This document shows positions 28,958-35,980 of a stretch of DNA of 40,862 nucleotides, in pieces. Source of the stretch: a virus; the IMG/VR virus record IMGVR_UViG_3300027793_000137, positions 1 to 40,862 of that record; one strand, 5' to 3'. The notes beneath the pieces are model-generated. The model worked only from the letters and a program-made list of their open reading frames with translations, did no database searches and was not told where the DNA came from. Each line of letters opens with the position of its first letter. Within the stretch, counting starts at the first letter, position 1. The position numbers and the translations under genes were made by a program.

Positions 28958-31630
28958 ATGGCGCTCGGAACACCGACCGACAACGGTGCGGCGTATAGTG
29001 CATCTGGCGGTGGTGGAACGTCAGTCGCACCGCTGTATCCAGTCGGCATTGCGGCTAACGATGTGCTTCTGCTCATTATTGGGCAGAAGCCATCAACGGC
29101 CAATGGTGGGACGGTCACCACGCCAGCAGGATGGACGCTCCGTGAATCGCTGACCGGAGCTGGTGGCTACGGCACCACGTTGGCTGCGGATACCGGCAAC
29201 ACCAACCTGTTCATCTACACCAAGGACACGGTTGCCGGGACAGAAACAGGGTCACTGACCGTTACGGTCGGGACCAACAATATCTGCTGGGGTGTCATTG
29301 TCCGCATCCCCACCGCAGGCGCTGGGGCCACCTTTAGCTTTGGCGTGGCTGACGGTTCGCGTACAACCGCCCCGACGAGCGGCGCAGCATTTACCACACT
29401 GCTCACGAACGGGGCAACGGCTCCAAACTTTGCGTCAGGAGATATGGCCGTTTGGGCCATGTGTATCCCAACTGACGTACTGAATAACGGGTTTACTGCG
29501 CCCACCATCAGCTCAACCGGCACCACGTTTGCAACGCCGGTCAAGCTAGACGAGCCAGATAACGGCGGCGGCAACGATATTGGCGGATATATCGCCTACG
29601 CTGCCGCCACAGCGGGTACAAGCACCGCCGCTCCCACGGTTGGCGCTACCGCCACCGGCACAGTCACCAATGTGCGCGGTCCGATTGCGCTCATCCGGGT
29701 GCGCGAGGCGCTGCCAGCGATTACCGGCACACTGGCAGCGACTGAAACAGCCGCAGACACGCTTGCTGCGACCGGCGCGGTCATTGTTGATGGTGACCTT
29801 GCGGCCACAGAAACTGGCAGTGACACCTTTGCGGCCGATGGCACGGTTGGTTCAGTCGCAATCACCGGAGCGTTGGCCGCTACTGAGACCGGGAACGATA
29901 CCGCAGCTTTATCTGGCACCGTGCTGGTGGCCGGGAATCTGGCCGCGACTGAGACCGGGGCGGATACCTTTGCCGCGACCGGCACGGTGGCCTTTGGGCC
30001 AATCACTGGGACACTGGCGGCGGTAGAGGCTGGCGCGGATAGCCTAGCCGCAACCGGTAGTGTGGTGGTGTCTGGGGCCTTGGCGGTTGCCGAAACGGGC
30101 AGCGACACCTTGGCCGCGTCCGGCGTTGTGGTGGTGAGCGGTTCACTTGCCGTCACCGAGTCTGGCGCGGATACGCTGGCGGCGTCCGGCGCAGTCGTGG
30201 TGGCTGGTTTGTTGGCCGTCACCGAGTCAGGCAGTGACACGTTGGCCGCGACCGGCACTGTGGTGGTATCTGGGGCGCTGGCCGCAACCGAGTTGGGTGC
30301 AGATACGTTTGCCGCGACGGGAACGGTTGGCTTCCAACCCATCACTGGCACGCTTGCCGCTACAGAGACCGGATCTGATACCGCAGCTTTGACAGGGCAG
30401 GTCCTTGTCTCCGGCTCGCTGACTGCCACAGAAAGTGGCGCAGACACGTTTGCCGCCACGGGTGCGGTAGTTGTTCAAGGCGCACTAGCCGCGCAGGAAG
30501 CGGGCGCGGACGCTTTTTTAGCCAGTGGGGTGGTCGTCGTTGCTGGCAGTCTGGCGGCGATTGAGGTTGGAGACGACACCTGTGCGGCATCCGGCAGTGT
30601 CACAATCACTGGGACACTTGCTGCCGAAGAGGTCGGCGCGGATACCGCTGCGGCCACTGGTGTGGTTGTTGTGGCGGGCACCTTGGCGGCGACTGAGCAA
30701 GGGGCGGATTCCTTTGTTGCGTCGGGCGCGGTTGAGGTTTCGGGCACGCTAGAAGCGGTCGAGCTGGGCAGTGATGCCTTTAGCGCCACGGGTGTTGTGG
30801 TATGGTCAGCCATTACCGGTGACTTGGCTGCCACAGAGAGCGGAGACGACAGCGCGCTGTTTGTCGGGAGCGTCAGTGTTGCTGGTGCGCTGACCGCACA
30901 AGAAGAAGGGAGTGATGCCTACGCCGCAGACGGGAGCGTTCTTGTCACCGGGACAGGAGCTGCCAGTCTTGCCATTGGCGTATCCGCGACGATGGAGAAT
31001 ACGTCAGCGGTTACGGCCATCATCACGATTCTGCAAGGGGTTGATGCCGCTGTTGCGGTGCCGGTATTGGGGAATGCCACCGCTGGCTTGACGCTTGATG
31101 CCATTAGCCAAGGCACGGTCGCGCACGATGCGACCGCTACCGCAGCTTTTGCGCTTGGCACAACAGCGACTGGCGCGGTGGCTACCACGGCGACGGCAAC
31201 GGCTGGCCTGACACTGAATGCTGCCGGAACCCTTACGGTTAATACCAACGCGACAACAACAGCCAGTCTGGTTATCCAGACCGCTGCTGTCGCTGGCGCA
31301 GCCGTCTCAGGAACCGCCACTGCACCACTAGCGATTGGCGTTCAGTCTACCGGCATCAAGTTTGGCGTTACTGCTGTTGTGGTTCTTGATATTGGGGTGA
31401 CCAGCAGTGCAAAAATCCCAATCAGTGTAGGCGCGTCAGCCAATACCACCAACCGCGTTGCTATCGTTCGTGCGGATGTGAGTGCTCAGATTATTGTGGG
31501 GCAAATCGCATGTCTCCCGCGTGTTGAGATTGTGGAGAATATGCACCCGAGACAACACGCCCGTGTCCGCATCGCCGTATATGAAGTAGTGCCGCGTGTG
31601 ACTGGCACTTTGACTGTGACGCCGCAATAG
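28958..31630 (+). CDS. Giant repeat-containing virion protein
   Basis: An 890-residue protein. Residues 1-250 are a beta-sandwich-like N-terminal domain (VAPLYPVGIAANDVLLLIIG; TVTTPAGWTLRES) resembling phage and surface-protein carbohydrate-contact domains. Residues 255-663 hold 18 tandem units of 22-24 residues with consensus SGxLAATExGxDTxAATGxVVV. A third region (about 670-830) repeats a different motif around GNATAGLTLDA and TATAGLTLNA. The C-terminus (VARVR-type sequence RQHARVRIAVYEVVPRVTGT) may be the anchor. There is no signal peptide. Likely a long surface fibre; attachment site unknown. Confidence 0.72.
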   Translation: MALGTPTDNGAAYSASGGGGTSVAPLYPVGIAANDVLLLIIGQKPSTANGGTVTTPAGWTLRESLTGAGGYGTTLAADTGNTNLFIYTKDTVAGTETGSLTVTVGTNNICWGVIVRIPTAGAGATFSFGVADGSRTTAPTSGAAFTTLLTNGATAPNFASGDMAVWAMCIPTDVLNNGFTAPTISSTGTTFATPVKLDEPDNGGGNDIGGYIAYAAATAGTSTAAPTVGATATGTVTNVRGPIALIRVREALPAITGTLAATETAADTLAATGAVIVDGDLAATETGSDTFAADGTVGSVAITGALAATETGNDTAALSGTVLVAGNLAATETGADTFAATGTVAFGPITGTLAAVEAGADSLAATGSVVVSGALAVAETGSDTLAASGVVVVSGSLAVTESGADTLAASGAVVVAGLLAVTESGSDTLAATGTVVVSGALAATELGADTFAATGTVGFQPITGTLAATETGSDTAALTGQVLVSGSLTATESGADTFAATGAVVVQGALAAQEAGADAFLASGVVVVAGSLAAIEVGDDTCAASGSVTITGTLAAEEVGADTAAATGVVVVAGTLAATEQGADSFVASGAVEVSGTLEAVELGSDAFSATGVVVWSAITGDLAATESGDDSALFVGSVSVAGALTAQEEGSDAYAADGSVLVTGTGAASLAIGVSATMENTSAVTAIITILQGVDAAVAVPVLGNATAGLTLDAISQGTVAHDATATAAFALGTTATGAVATTATATAGLTLNAAGTLTVNTNATTTASLVIQTAAVAGAAVSGTATAPLAIGVQSTGIKFGVTAVVVLDIGVTSSAKIPISVGASANTTNRVAIVRADVSAQIIVGQIACLPRVEIVENMHPRQHARVRIAVYEVVPRVTGTLTVTPQ
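29720..30946 (+). repeat. 18 tandem coding repeats (22-24 aa each)
   Basis: Each unit of about 66-72 bases encodes a variation of GxLAATExGxDTxAATGxVVV. Units beginning ITG recur at positions 1, 3, 5, 10, 14 and 17, hinting at block duplication. Nucleotide identity among units is only moderate, so the array is old. Confidence 0.85.
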
Positions 31631-31639
31631 GAGAGCATC

Positions 31640-31987
31640 ATGCCAATCGTTTCAGTGGTGAGCGGATACGACGACCTGTTCTATGATGTCACTTTGACCG
31701 ATGAGAGCACAGATCAGCCATTGACGCCACAAGCGGCTGGCACAGTCTCTGTGAGCCTTTGCCGTATTAACACAACCACTCCACTCGGCCAAACAGCCAC
31801 ACAAGTATTAAGCAGTCAAGGCAGCGGACGCTGGACCGGTTTGCACGATGACGCCGACGTGTTAGCGGCCTTGAATGCCGGAAACGTGGTGATCGGCCAA
31901 CAGTTTGATCTTGTCTTGACAATCGGGTCAGTGGCCATCCGAAAGCTCGGGACGTGTCAACGGGTGGCTATAGTGTCGGCCGCGTAA
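31640..31987 (+). CDS. Small virion-region protein, unknown
   Basis: A 115-residue protein (VSGYDDLFYDVTLTDESTDQ; GTVSVSLCRINTTTPLGQTA). It looks like an all-beta domain of immunoglobulin type. GGAGAG precedes ATG 31640. It is similar in type, though not clearly in sequence, to the 33369 product, and both flank the second repeat protein. Function inferred as structural. Confidence 0.6.
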   Translation: MPIVSVVSGYDDLFYDVTLTDESTDQPLTPQAAGTVSVSLCRINTTTPLGQTATQVLSSQGSGRWTGLHDDADVLAALNAGNVVIGQQFDLVLTIGSVAIRKLGTCQRVAIVSAA

Positions 31988-32003
31988 GGTGTCAAGCGGT
32001 GGA

Positions 32004-32032
32004 TTGACCTTGTGCTTGTACCGGTAAAGATT
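32004..32032 (+). promoter_or_regulatory. Weak promoter candidate before the second repeat protein
   Basis: The gap 31988-32063 contains TTGACC (32004-32009) followed at 17 bases by AAGATT or at 15 bases by TAAAGA. The -10 match is poor. It is listed because this gap is unusually long for the structural region. Confidence 0.3.
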
Positions 32033-32063
32033 TAGGTGCTGACTTTCTAGGGAGCGTGGTTGT

Positions 32064-33356
32064 ATGCTCGGATCCTTTCCGTTCAGTGACGTTCCATTTT
32101 CGTCTCTTGGGACAGTCGCACTGGCTGTGTCAGCAGCGGTCGGGTCTTTTACTTCGACCGGACAAGCGGCATCGTTTGCGCTGACACGGGCCTCGGAAGC
32201 AGGCGCATATGCACTGACCGGGCAGACCGCCACGCTGGCGCAAAGCCGCACGATGGCGGCGGGCGCTGGGACCTTCACCCTGACTGGTCAGGCAGCGAAC
32301 TGGCAGCGGTCAGCCGCGTCAGGGGCGGGCGCGTTTGCGCTGACAGGAGAGGTGGCGAGCTTCCCGGTTGGGCGGCAGGTCAGCGGAGCCGTTGGCGCGT
32401 TTAGTCTGACTGGCCAAGCGGCGGGCCTGAGCCGGGGCGGGGTGCTGACCGCTGGCGCGGGTGCGTTTGTCTTGACTGGCCAGCCTGCGGGTGGGGTCTA
32501 TACCGGTCCATCTGAGGCCGGGGCCTTTGCCCTAACTGGCCAAGCGGCTGGGGTTCGTGTCGGGCGGTATATGGCAGCCGGGGTCGGCGCGGTGGCATGG
32601 ACCGGTCAACCGGTCACCACTGTGCTGACGCGCGTGAGCGGGACCGGGACCTACACCCTGAGCGGTCAGGCGGCTGGCCTGCGTACTGGGAAGGGGTTAA
32701 CCGGCGGGGTCGGGCAGTTTGCGCTCACCGGCCAACCGGCCACCCTAAATGCGGCCCTCTCCCTTCCGGCAGCAGCAACCAGCTACAGTCTGACCGGCCA
32801 AGCAGCAGCTCTTCGCAAAGGGTTTGTCCTATCCGCCGGGGCTGGCAGCTTTGCACTGGCCGGCCACCCGGCGGTCGGGGTTTACACTGGACCCGCTGCG
32901 GCTGGCGCATTTTCGCTCACCGGACAAACAGCCATCCTGCGGTGGGGACGGTTCGTCAGTGCAGATGCCGGGGCCTTTGTCCTTACTGGCCAACCGGCGG
33001 GTGTCGCGCAGGCACGGCGAATGGCGGCGGGTGCTGGTGCCTTTTCATTGGCCGGTCAGGCAGCCATGCTGGCGGCAGATCGCGTGATTGCGGCTGCCAA
33101 CGGGTCCTTTGCATTACTCGGTCAATCCGCCAACCTTATCGTTGGGCGTCAACTTCTGGCTGCAACCGGTGTCTATACATTAGCCGGTCAAACGGCGGGT
33201 CTTAATCGCGGCAGAAGGCTTGCAGCAGGCGCTGGCTCTTATCTTTTGACTGGCCGTGCGGCGTCACTTTCGGTCAGTACCGTCGAACGATTGCGGGCGC
33301 GTGATTTCTCAATGCCGTATATTGCGGTACGAGATGAGTCCGAAGGCTACTGGTAA
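32064..33356 (+). CDS. Repeat-rich virion protein (LTGQAA repeats)
   Basis: A 430-residue protein. A short N-terminus (MLGSFPFSDVPFSSLGTVAL) is followed by 18 tandem units of 20-24 residues, consensus GAFALTGQAAxLxxGRxLAAGA, from about residue 27 to 402. It ends with a non-repeat segment, RARDFSMPYIAVRDESEGYW. Regular alternation of beta strands and Gly turns suggests a fibrous beta structure. The family is unrelated to the repeats in the 28958 product, although both have about 18 units. Likely a virion fibre or host-surface binder. Confidence 0.7.
   Translation: MLGSFPFSDVPFSSLGTVALAVSAAVGSFTSTGQAASFALTRASEAGAYALTGQTATLAQSRTMAAGAGTFTLTGQAANWQRSAASGAGAFALTGEVASFPVGRQVSGAVGAFSLTGQAAGLSRGGVLTAGAGAFVLTGQPAGGVYTGPSEAGAFALTGQAAGVRVGRYMAAGVGAVAWTGQPVTTVLTRVSGTGTYTLSGQAAGLRTGKGLTGGVGQFALTGQPATLNAALSLPAAATSYSLTGQAAALRKGFVLSAGAGSFALAGHPAVGVYTGPAAAGAFSLTGQTAILRWGRFVSADAGAFVLTGQPAGVAQARRMAAGAGAFSLAGQAAMLAADRVIAAANGSFALLGQSANLIVGRQLLAATGVYTLAGQTAGLNRGRRLAAGAGSYLLTGRAASLSVSTVERLRARDFSMPYIAVRDESEGYW
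32142..33270 (+). repeat. 18 tandem coding repeats (20-24 aa, LTGQAA type)
   Basis: Units of about 60-72 bases with a constant core encoding TGQ(A/P/T)A. The units ending VYTGP recur at two places (near 32495 and 32885), spaced six or seven units apart, so part of the array grew by duplicating a multi-unit block. Confidence 0.85.
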
Positions 33357-33368
33357 GGGGGCGCAACC

Positions 33369-33725
33369 ATGCCGATCACGACCTATAAGACGATCTACAC
33401 CGGGAACGCGCACCTTGTCCGGCAAGCGGTAGAGATTTACGAGCCAAACACAGACAGTTATCAGCCTTTTGTCAACGGGACATTTGCTGTCTCCTTTGCT
33501 ACGGCTGCTGATGGTACCGGGCCGATTGCCGGATTGCAGAACATTGCACTGGCAGCGGCAACAGGGGAGCCGGGGACCTATTACACGATCATTCAGGCGT
33601 CATCACTGACACCGCTGGTGGCACTGGCCGGGACGGTCATCTATCAGATAGTATCAGGCGGTCCTTACAATGGGCTGCGCGATGTCACGCCGCTGCGCGT
33701 CTCTTCTGTCCGGTACGCACAATGA
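33369..33725 (+). CDS. Small virion-region protein, unknown
   Basis: A 118-residue beta-rich protein (TTYKTIYTGNAHLVRQAVEI; GTFAVSFATAADGTGPIAGL). It has the look of a small Ig-like domain. The stop overlaps the ATG of the gp10-like gene (ATGA at 33722), so it is the last member of the fibre block and is coupled to the tail genes. No family recognised. Confidence 0.6.
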   Translation: MPITTYKTIYTGNAHLVRQAVEIYEPNTDSYQPFVNGTFAVSFATAADGTGPIAGLQNIALAAATGEPGTYYTIIQASSLTPLVALAGTVIYQIVSGGPYNGLRDVTPLRVSSVRYAQ

Positions 33726-34111
33726 GTGTGGATCTGGTGGACCGCGCAGCGGAGGCGATTGGCCGGTATGATGGCGCAGCCAAGAAAGGGCTGGGCGCTG
33801 CCGCGCAGTTGCTCCACCGGGAAGTCAAGAAGGCTTTCGGCACCAAATATTACAAGGGCGGCAAGTTCCGCGATACCCTCAAGGTGCGCGCGTCAATCCG
33901 CTACCTGACGCCATACAAGACGCGCAGCGGGTGGGAAAGTGTCGTCGGCACCAAGATTATACAGGCGCTGTACTGGGAGCTGGGGCATGACAATATCTAC
34001 ACCCGCAATAGAGAGCGGGTGCGGATTTGGGAGCCGACCGGGGTGGCAAAGCGCGAGGCCATGAAGGCCGAGTTTCGCGCGGTGGTCACAGCCATCATGA
34101 ACCAGAGGTAG
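33722..34111 (+). CDS. Tail completion / neck protein (HK97 gp10-like)
   Basis: A 129-residue protein. The pattern AAQLLHREVKKAFGTKYYKG, then SGWESVVGTKIIQALYWELG HDN and a final helix (KREAMKAEFRAVVTAI) fits HK97 gp10-like proteins, which join the head and tail. It is followed directly by the tail terminator, the usual order. Confidence 0.78.
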   Translation: MSVDLVDRAAEAIGRYDGAAKKGLGAAAQLLHREVKKAFGTKYYKGGKFRDTLKVRASIRYLTPYKTRSGWESVVGTKIIQALYWELGHDNIYTRNRERVRIWEPTGVAKREAMKAEFRAVVTAIMNQR

Positions 34112-34113
34112 CC

Positions 34114-34620
34114 ATGGCCAAGGAAAAGCCTCGGTATGTGGTTCCCGGCAGCCTAAATAAGCGGCAAGCGACGAACTCCACAGTTCAGATTTACGCCACG
34201 TTACGGCAGGCGCTGCTGGATTATGTCTCACCGCAGCAAGAGATGCTGCGCGAGATTGTGGGCGATCCTCCGCGCATCTATGTCCGGTCAGCCCCGGATG
34301 GGGTGGTGTTCCCATACCTCACCCTCTTGCTCTCCCGCACTTCGCAGGCGGCGTATAACGGCTACCGGGAACAGGCCACCCTTGAGGTGCAGGCGCTTGG
34401 GCGTCCTGAGTCACAACTTCCGCTGGTTGAGACGGCAATGGATGTGGTGGACCAGTGCCTCACCAGCTACACCAACCCCACACAGGGGCTAATCGTCGGC
34501 AGGAGCCGGACCCGGAGCACCATTCCGCTGTTTACTGATCCTGCCGAGTCTACTGTGGTCGGGGTGGTTGCCACCTACGACCTCTTTCTGTGGCCCACCG
34601 TCCTCACCTCACGGGCCTAA
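34114..34620 (+). CDS. Tail terminator protein (DUF3168-like)
   Basis: A 168-residue protein. The core IYATLRQALLDYVSPQQEML, then APDGVVFPYLTLLLSRTSQA and ATLEVQALGRPESQLPLVET followed by VVATYDLFLW fits minor tail or tail terminator proteins that cap the tube. ATG 34114 follows AGAGG and starts two bases after the gp10-like stop. Confidence 0.75.
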   Translation: MAKEKPRYVVPGSLNKRQATNSTVQIYATLRQALLDYVSPQQEMLREIVGDPPRIYVRSAPDGVVFPYLTLLLSRTSQAAYNGYREQATLEVQALGRPESQLPLVETAMDVVDQCLTSYTNPTQGLIVGRSRTRSTIPLFTDPAESTVVGVVATYDLFLWPTVLTSRA

Positions 34621-34665
34621 CCGCGCAGCACCGCAGCACGAACCAACTACCCAGAGGAACGAACG

Positions 34666-35229
34666 ATGACGGCACCACTGACTGGTTACACCTCCACACT
34701 CCCGACCGACGTTGTGCTGGACAGTGGCGTCCTGTACGTCGGGGCCACTGTGCTTGGCGCGTTCAATGGCGGGCTGAAGTTTGATCCCGGCGTTGAGTAC
34801 CGAAACGTCGAGTTTGACGGCAAGCGGTCGCCTCTCAAGGCGCTGGACCGCAAGACCGGGTTCATGCCAAAGATCAGCGGCACCGTGATTCAGTTGTCCA
34901 CTACCAACGTCGGCCAGTTGGAGCCGGGGGCTACTGTGGTGGTGGGCGGGGCATGGACCGGCTCCACCAGCTATATGCCCAAAGATGCGGCGGGCTTTCT
35001 TGCCTCCGGTGACTACCTGACTGATATTCGCGCGGTCTGGCTGCGCGGCAACGGCGAGTATGTACAGGTGCGGTTCCCGAGCGCGCTGTGCACCAAGTAC
35101 GACATTACTTCGCAGGATGGAGCTGAAATCGCCATCGCGCTGGAGATTGAGGCGCGGCTAGATATGTCCGTTTCTGGCGCGCAGATAGGCGATTCGCCGT
35201 ACCGGATTGAATACCTCGCGACCCTGTAA
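34666..35229 (+). CDS. Major tail tube protein
   Basis: A 187-residue protein placed between terminator and chaperones, as in other siphoviruses. Recognisable parts are LPTDVVLDSGVLYVGATVLG, then FDGKRSPLKALDRKTGFMPK and the later ALEIEARLDMSVSG. A beta-sandwich fold is likely. Shine-Dalgarno AGAGGAACG precedes ATG 34666. Confidence 0.78.
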   Translation: MTAPLTGYTSTLPTDVVLDSGVLYVGATVLGAFNGGLKFDPGVEYRNVEFDGKRSPLKALDRKTGFMPKISGTVIQLSTTNVGQLEPGATVVVGGAWTGSTSYMPKDAAGFLASGDYLTDIRAVWLRGNGEYVQVRFPSALCTKYDITSQDGAEIAIALEIEARLDMSVSGAQIGDSPYRIEYLATL

Positions 35230-35261
35230 CTCTTTCTTTCCCACACAAGGACCTGATCCTT

Positions 35262-35594
35262 ATGCCGACGATTGATCTAGACGCGCTGGTGTCCGAGGAG
35301 CGGTTGCCCAAGGTCAAGCTGTACGGGCGTGAGCTGGTGGTGCGCCCCATGACCGGGGCCGTCGCGCACCGGATTGCCAGCGTGCAGGCGGATGATGCCA
35401 ACAGCAGCGGGATGTTTACCGTGCTGCTGGAGGTGGTCGGCCGCGCCATCCCTGAACTGACGAAGAAGGAACTGGAAGGGCTTTCGGTTGAGCAGGTGAT
35501 GGCACTGGTGCAGTTAACGCGCGGGCAGATTGCGGATGTGGAGCAGATGATCGCGCAACAGCTACAGGCGGACCCAGCGGGAAAAGCGGCGTAG
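35262..35594 (+). CDS. Tail assembly chaperone, first frame (gpG-like)
   Basis: A 110-residue protein acting with the tape measure during tail assembly. MPTIDLDALVSEERLPKVKL and VVRPMTGAVAHRIASVQADD, then KKELEGLSVEQVMALVQLTR fit the short product of the chaperone pair. Its last codons carry the slippery heptamer GGGAAAA at 35579-35585, correctly phased, three codons before the TAG stop. Confidence 0.8.
   Translation: MPTIDLDALVSEERLPKVKLYGRELVVRPMTGAVAHRIASVQADDANSSGMFTVLLEVVGRAIPELTKKELEGLSVEQVMALVQLTRGQIADVEQMIAQQLQADPAGKAA
35579..35585 (+). other. Slippery heptamer for programmed -1 frameshifting
   Basis: G-GGA-AAA is read in the zero frame as GGA AAA. A -1 slip keeps good pairing and continues AGC GGC GTA into the second frame without a stop, giving a fusion of 238 residues. 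Lambda uses GGGAAAG at the same place. Confidence 0.85.
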
Positions 35595-35617
35595 CGGCTC
35601 CCCAAGCATCCGTCACG

Positions 35618-35977
35618 GTGACGTGGGATGCCGCGCAGTATGTCACACGCGCCATCGTTGAGGTGGCGCTCAGAACAGGGCAATCGGTGCGCGCGGTGGC
35701 GGCGGAATCGTTTGCCCTGACCTTGTGGATGTGGGCCGAACTGGCGCGCATCCGCAAGGAAGAAGAGGTGCGACGGCTCGGTGAGCGGACAGACTTGGCT
35801 GGCCTGATAGCGGTAGCGTTCCACAAGCCGGAGGACTTGCAGAAAGCAGAGTTTCGATACTTGGCAGCGGCGGGCACGTTGTCGCAGATGATGGAGGCCA
35901 CGCGCGCGCGTCTCATGACGCACGTTGAGCGGCTGGAGGCCCTACGGCAGACTAATCGTGTGACACAGGCGGGGTGA
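35618..35977 (+). CDS. Tail assembly chaperone, second frame (gpT-like, reached by -1 frameshift)
   Basis: This frame encodes AQYVTRAIVEVALRTGQSVR and ESFALTLWMWAELARIRKEE, a helical domain. The open frame extends back to 35585, joining the first chaperone at the slippery site. A GTG at 35618 could allow separate translation but has no clear Shine-Dalgarno. Expected product: a fusion that binds the tape measure, as known for lambda gpGT. Confidence 0.75.
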   Translation: MTWDAAQYVTRAIVEVALRTGQSVRAVAAESFALTLWMWAELARIRKEEEVRRLGERTDLAGLIAVAFHKPEDLQKAEFRYLAAAGTLSQMMEATRARLMTHVERLEALRQTNRVTQAG

Positions 35978-35980
35978 GGC

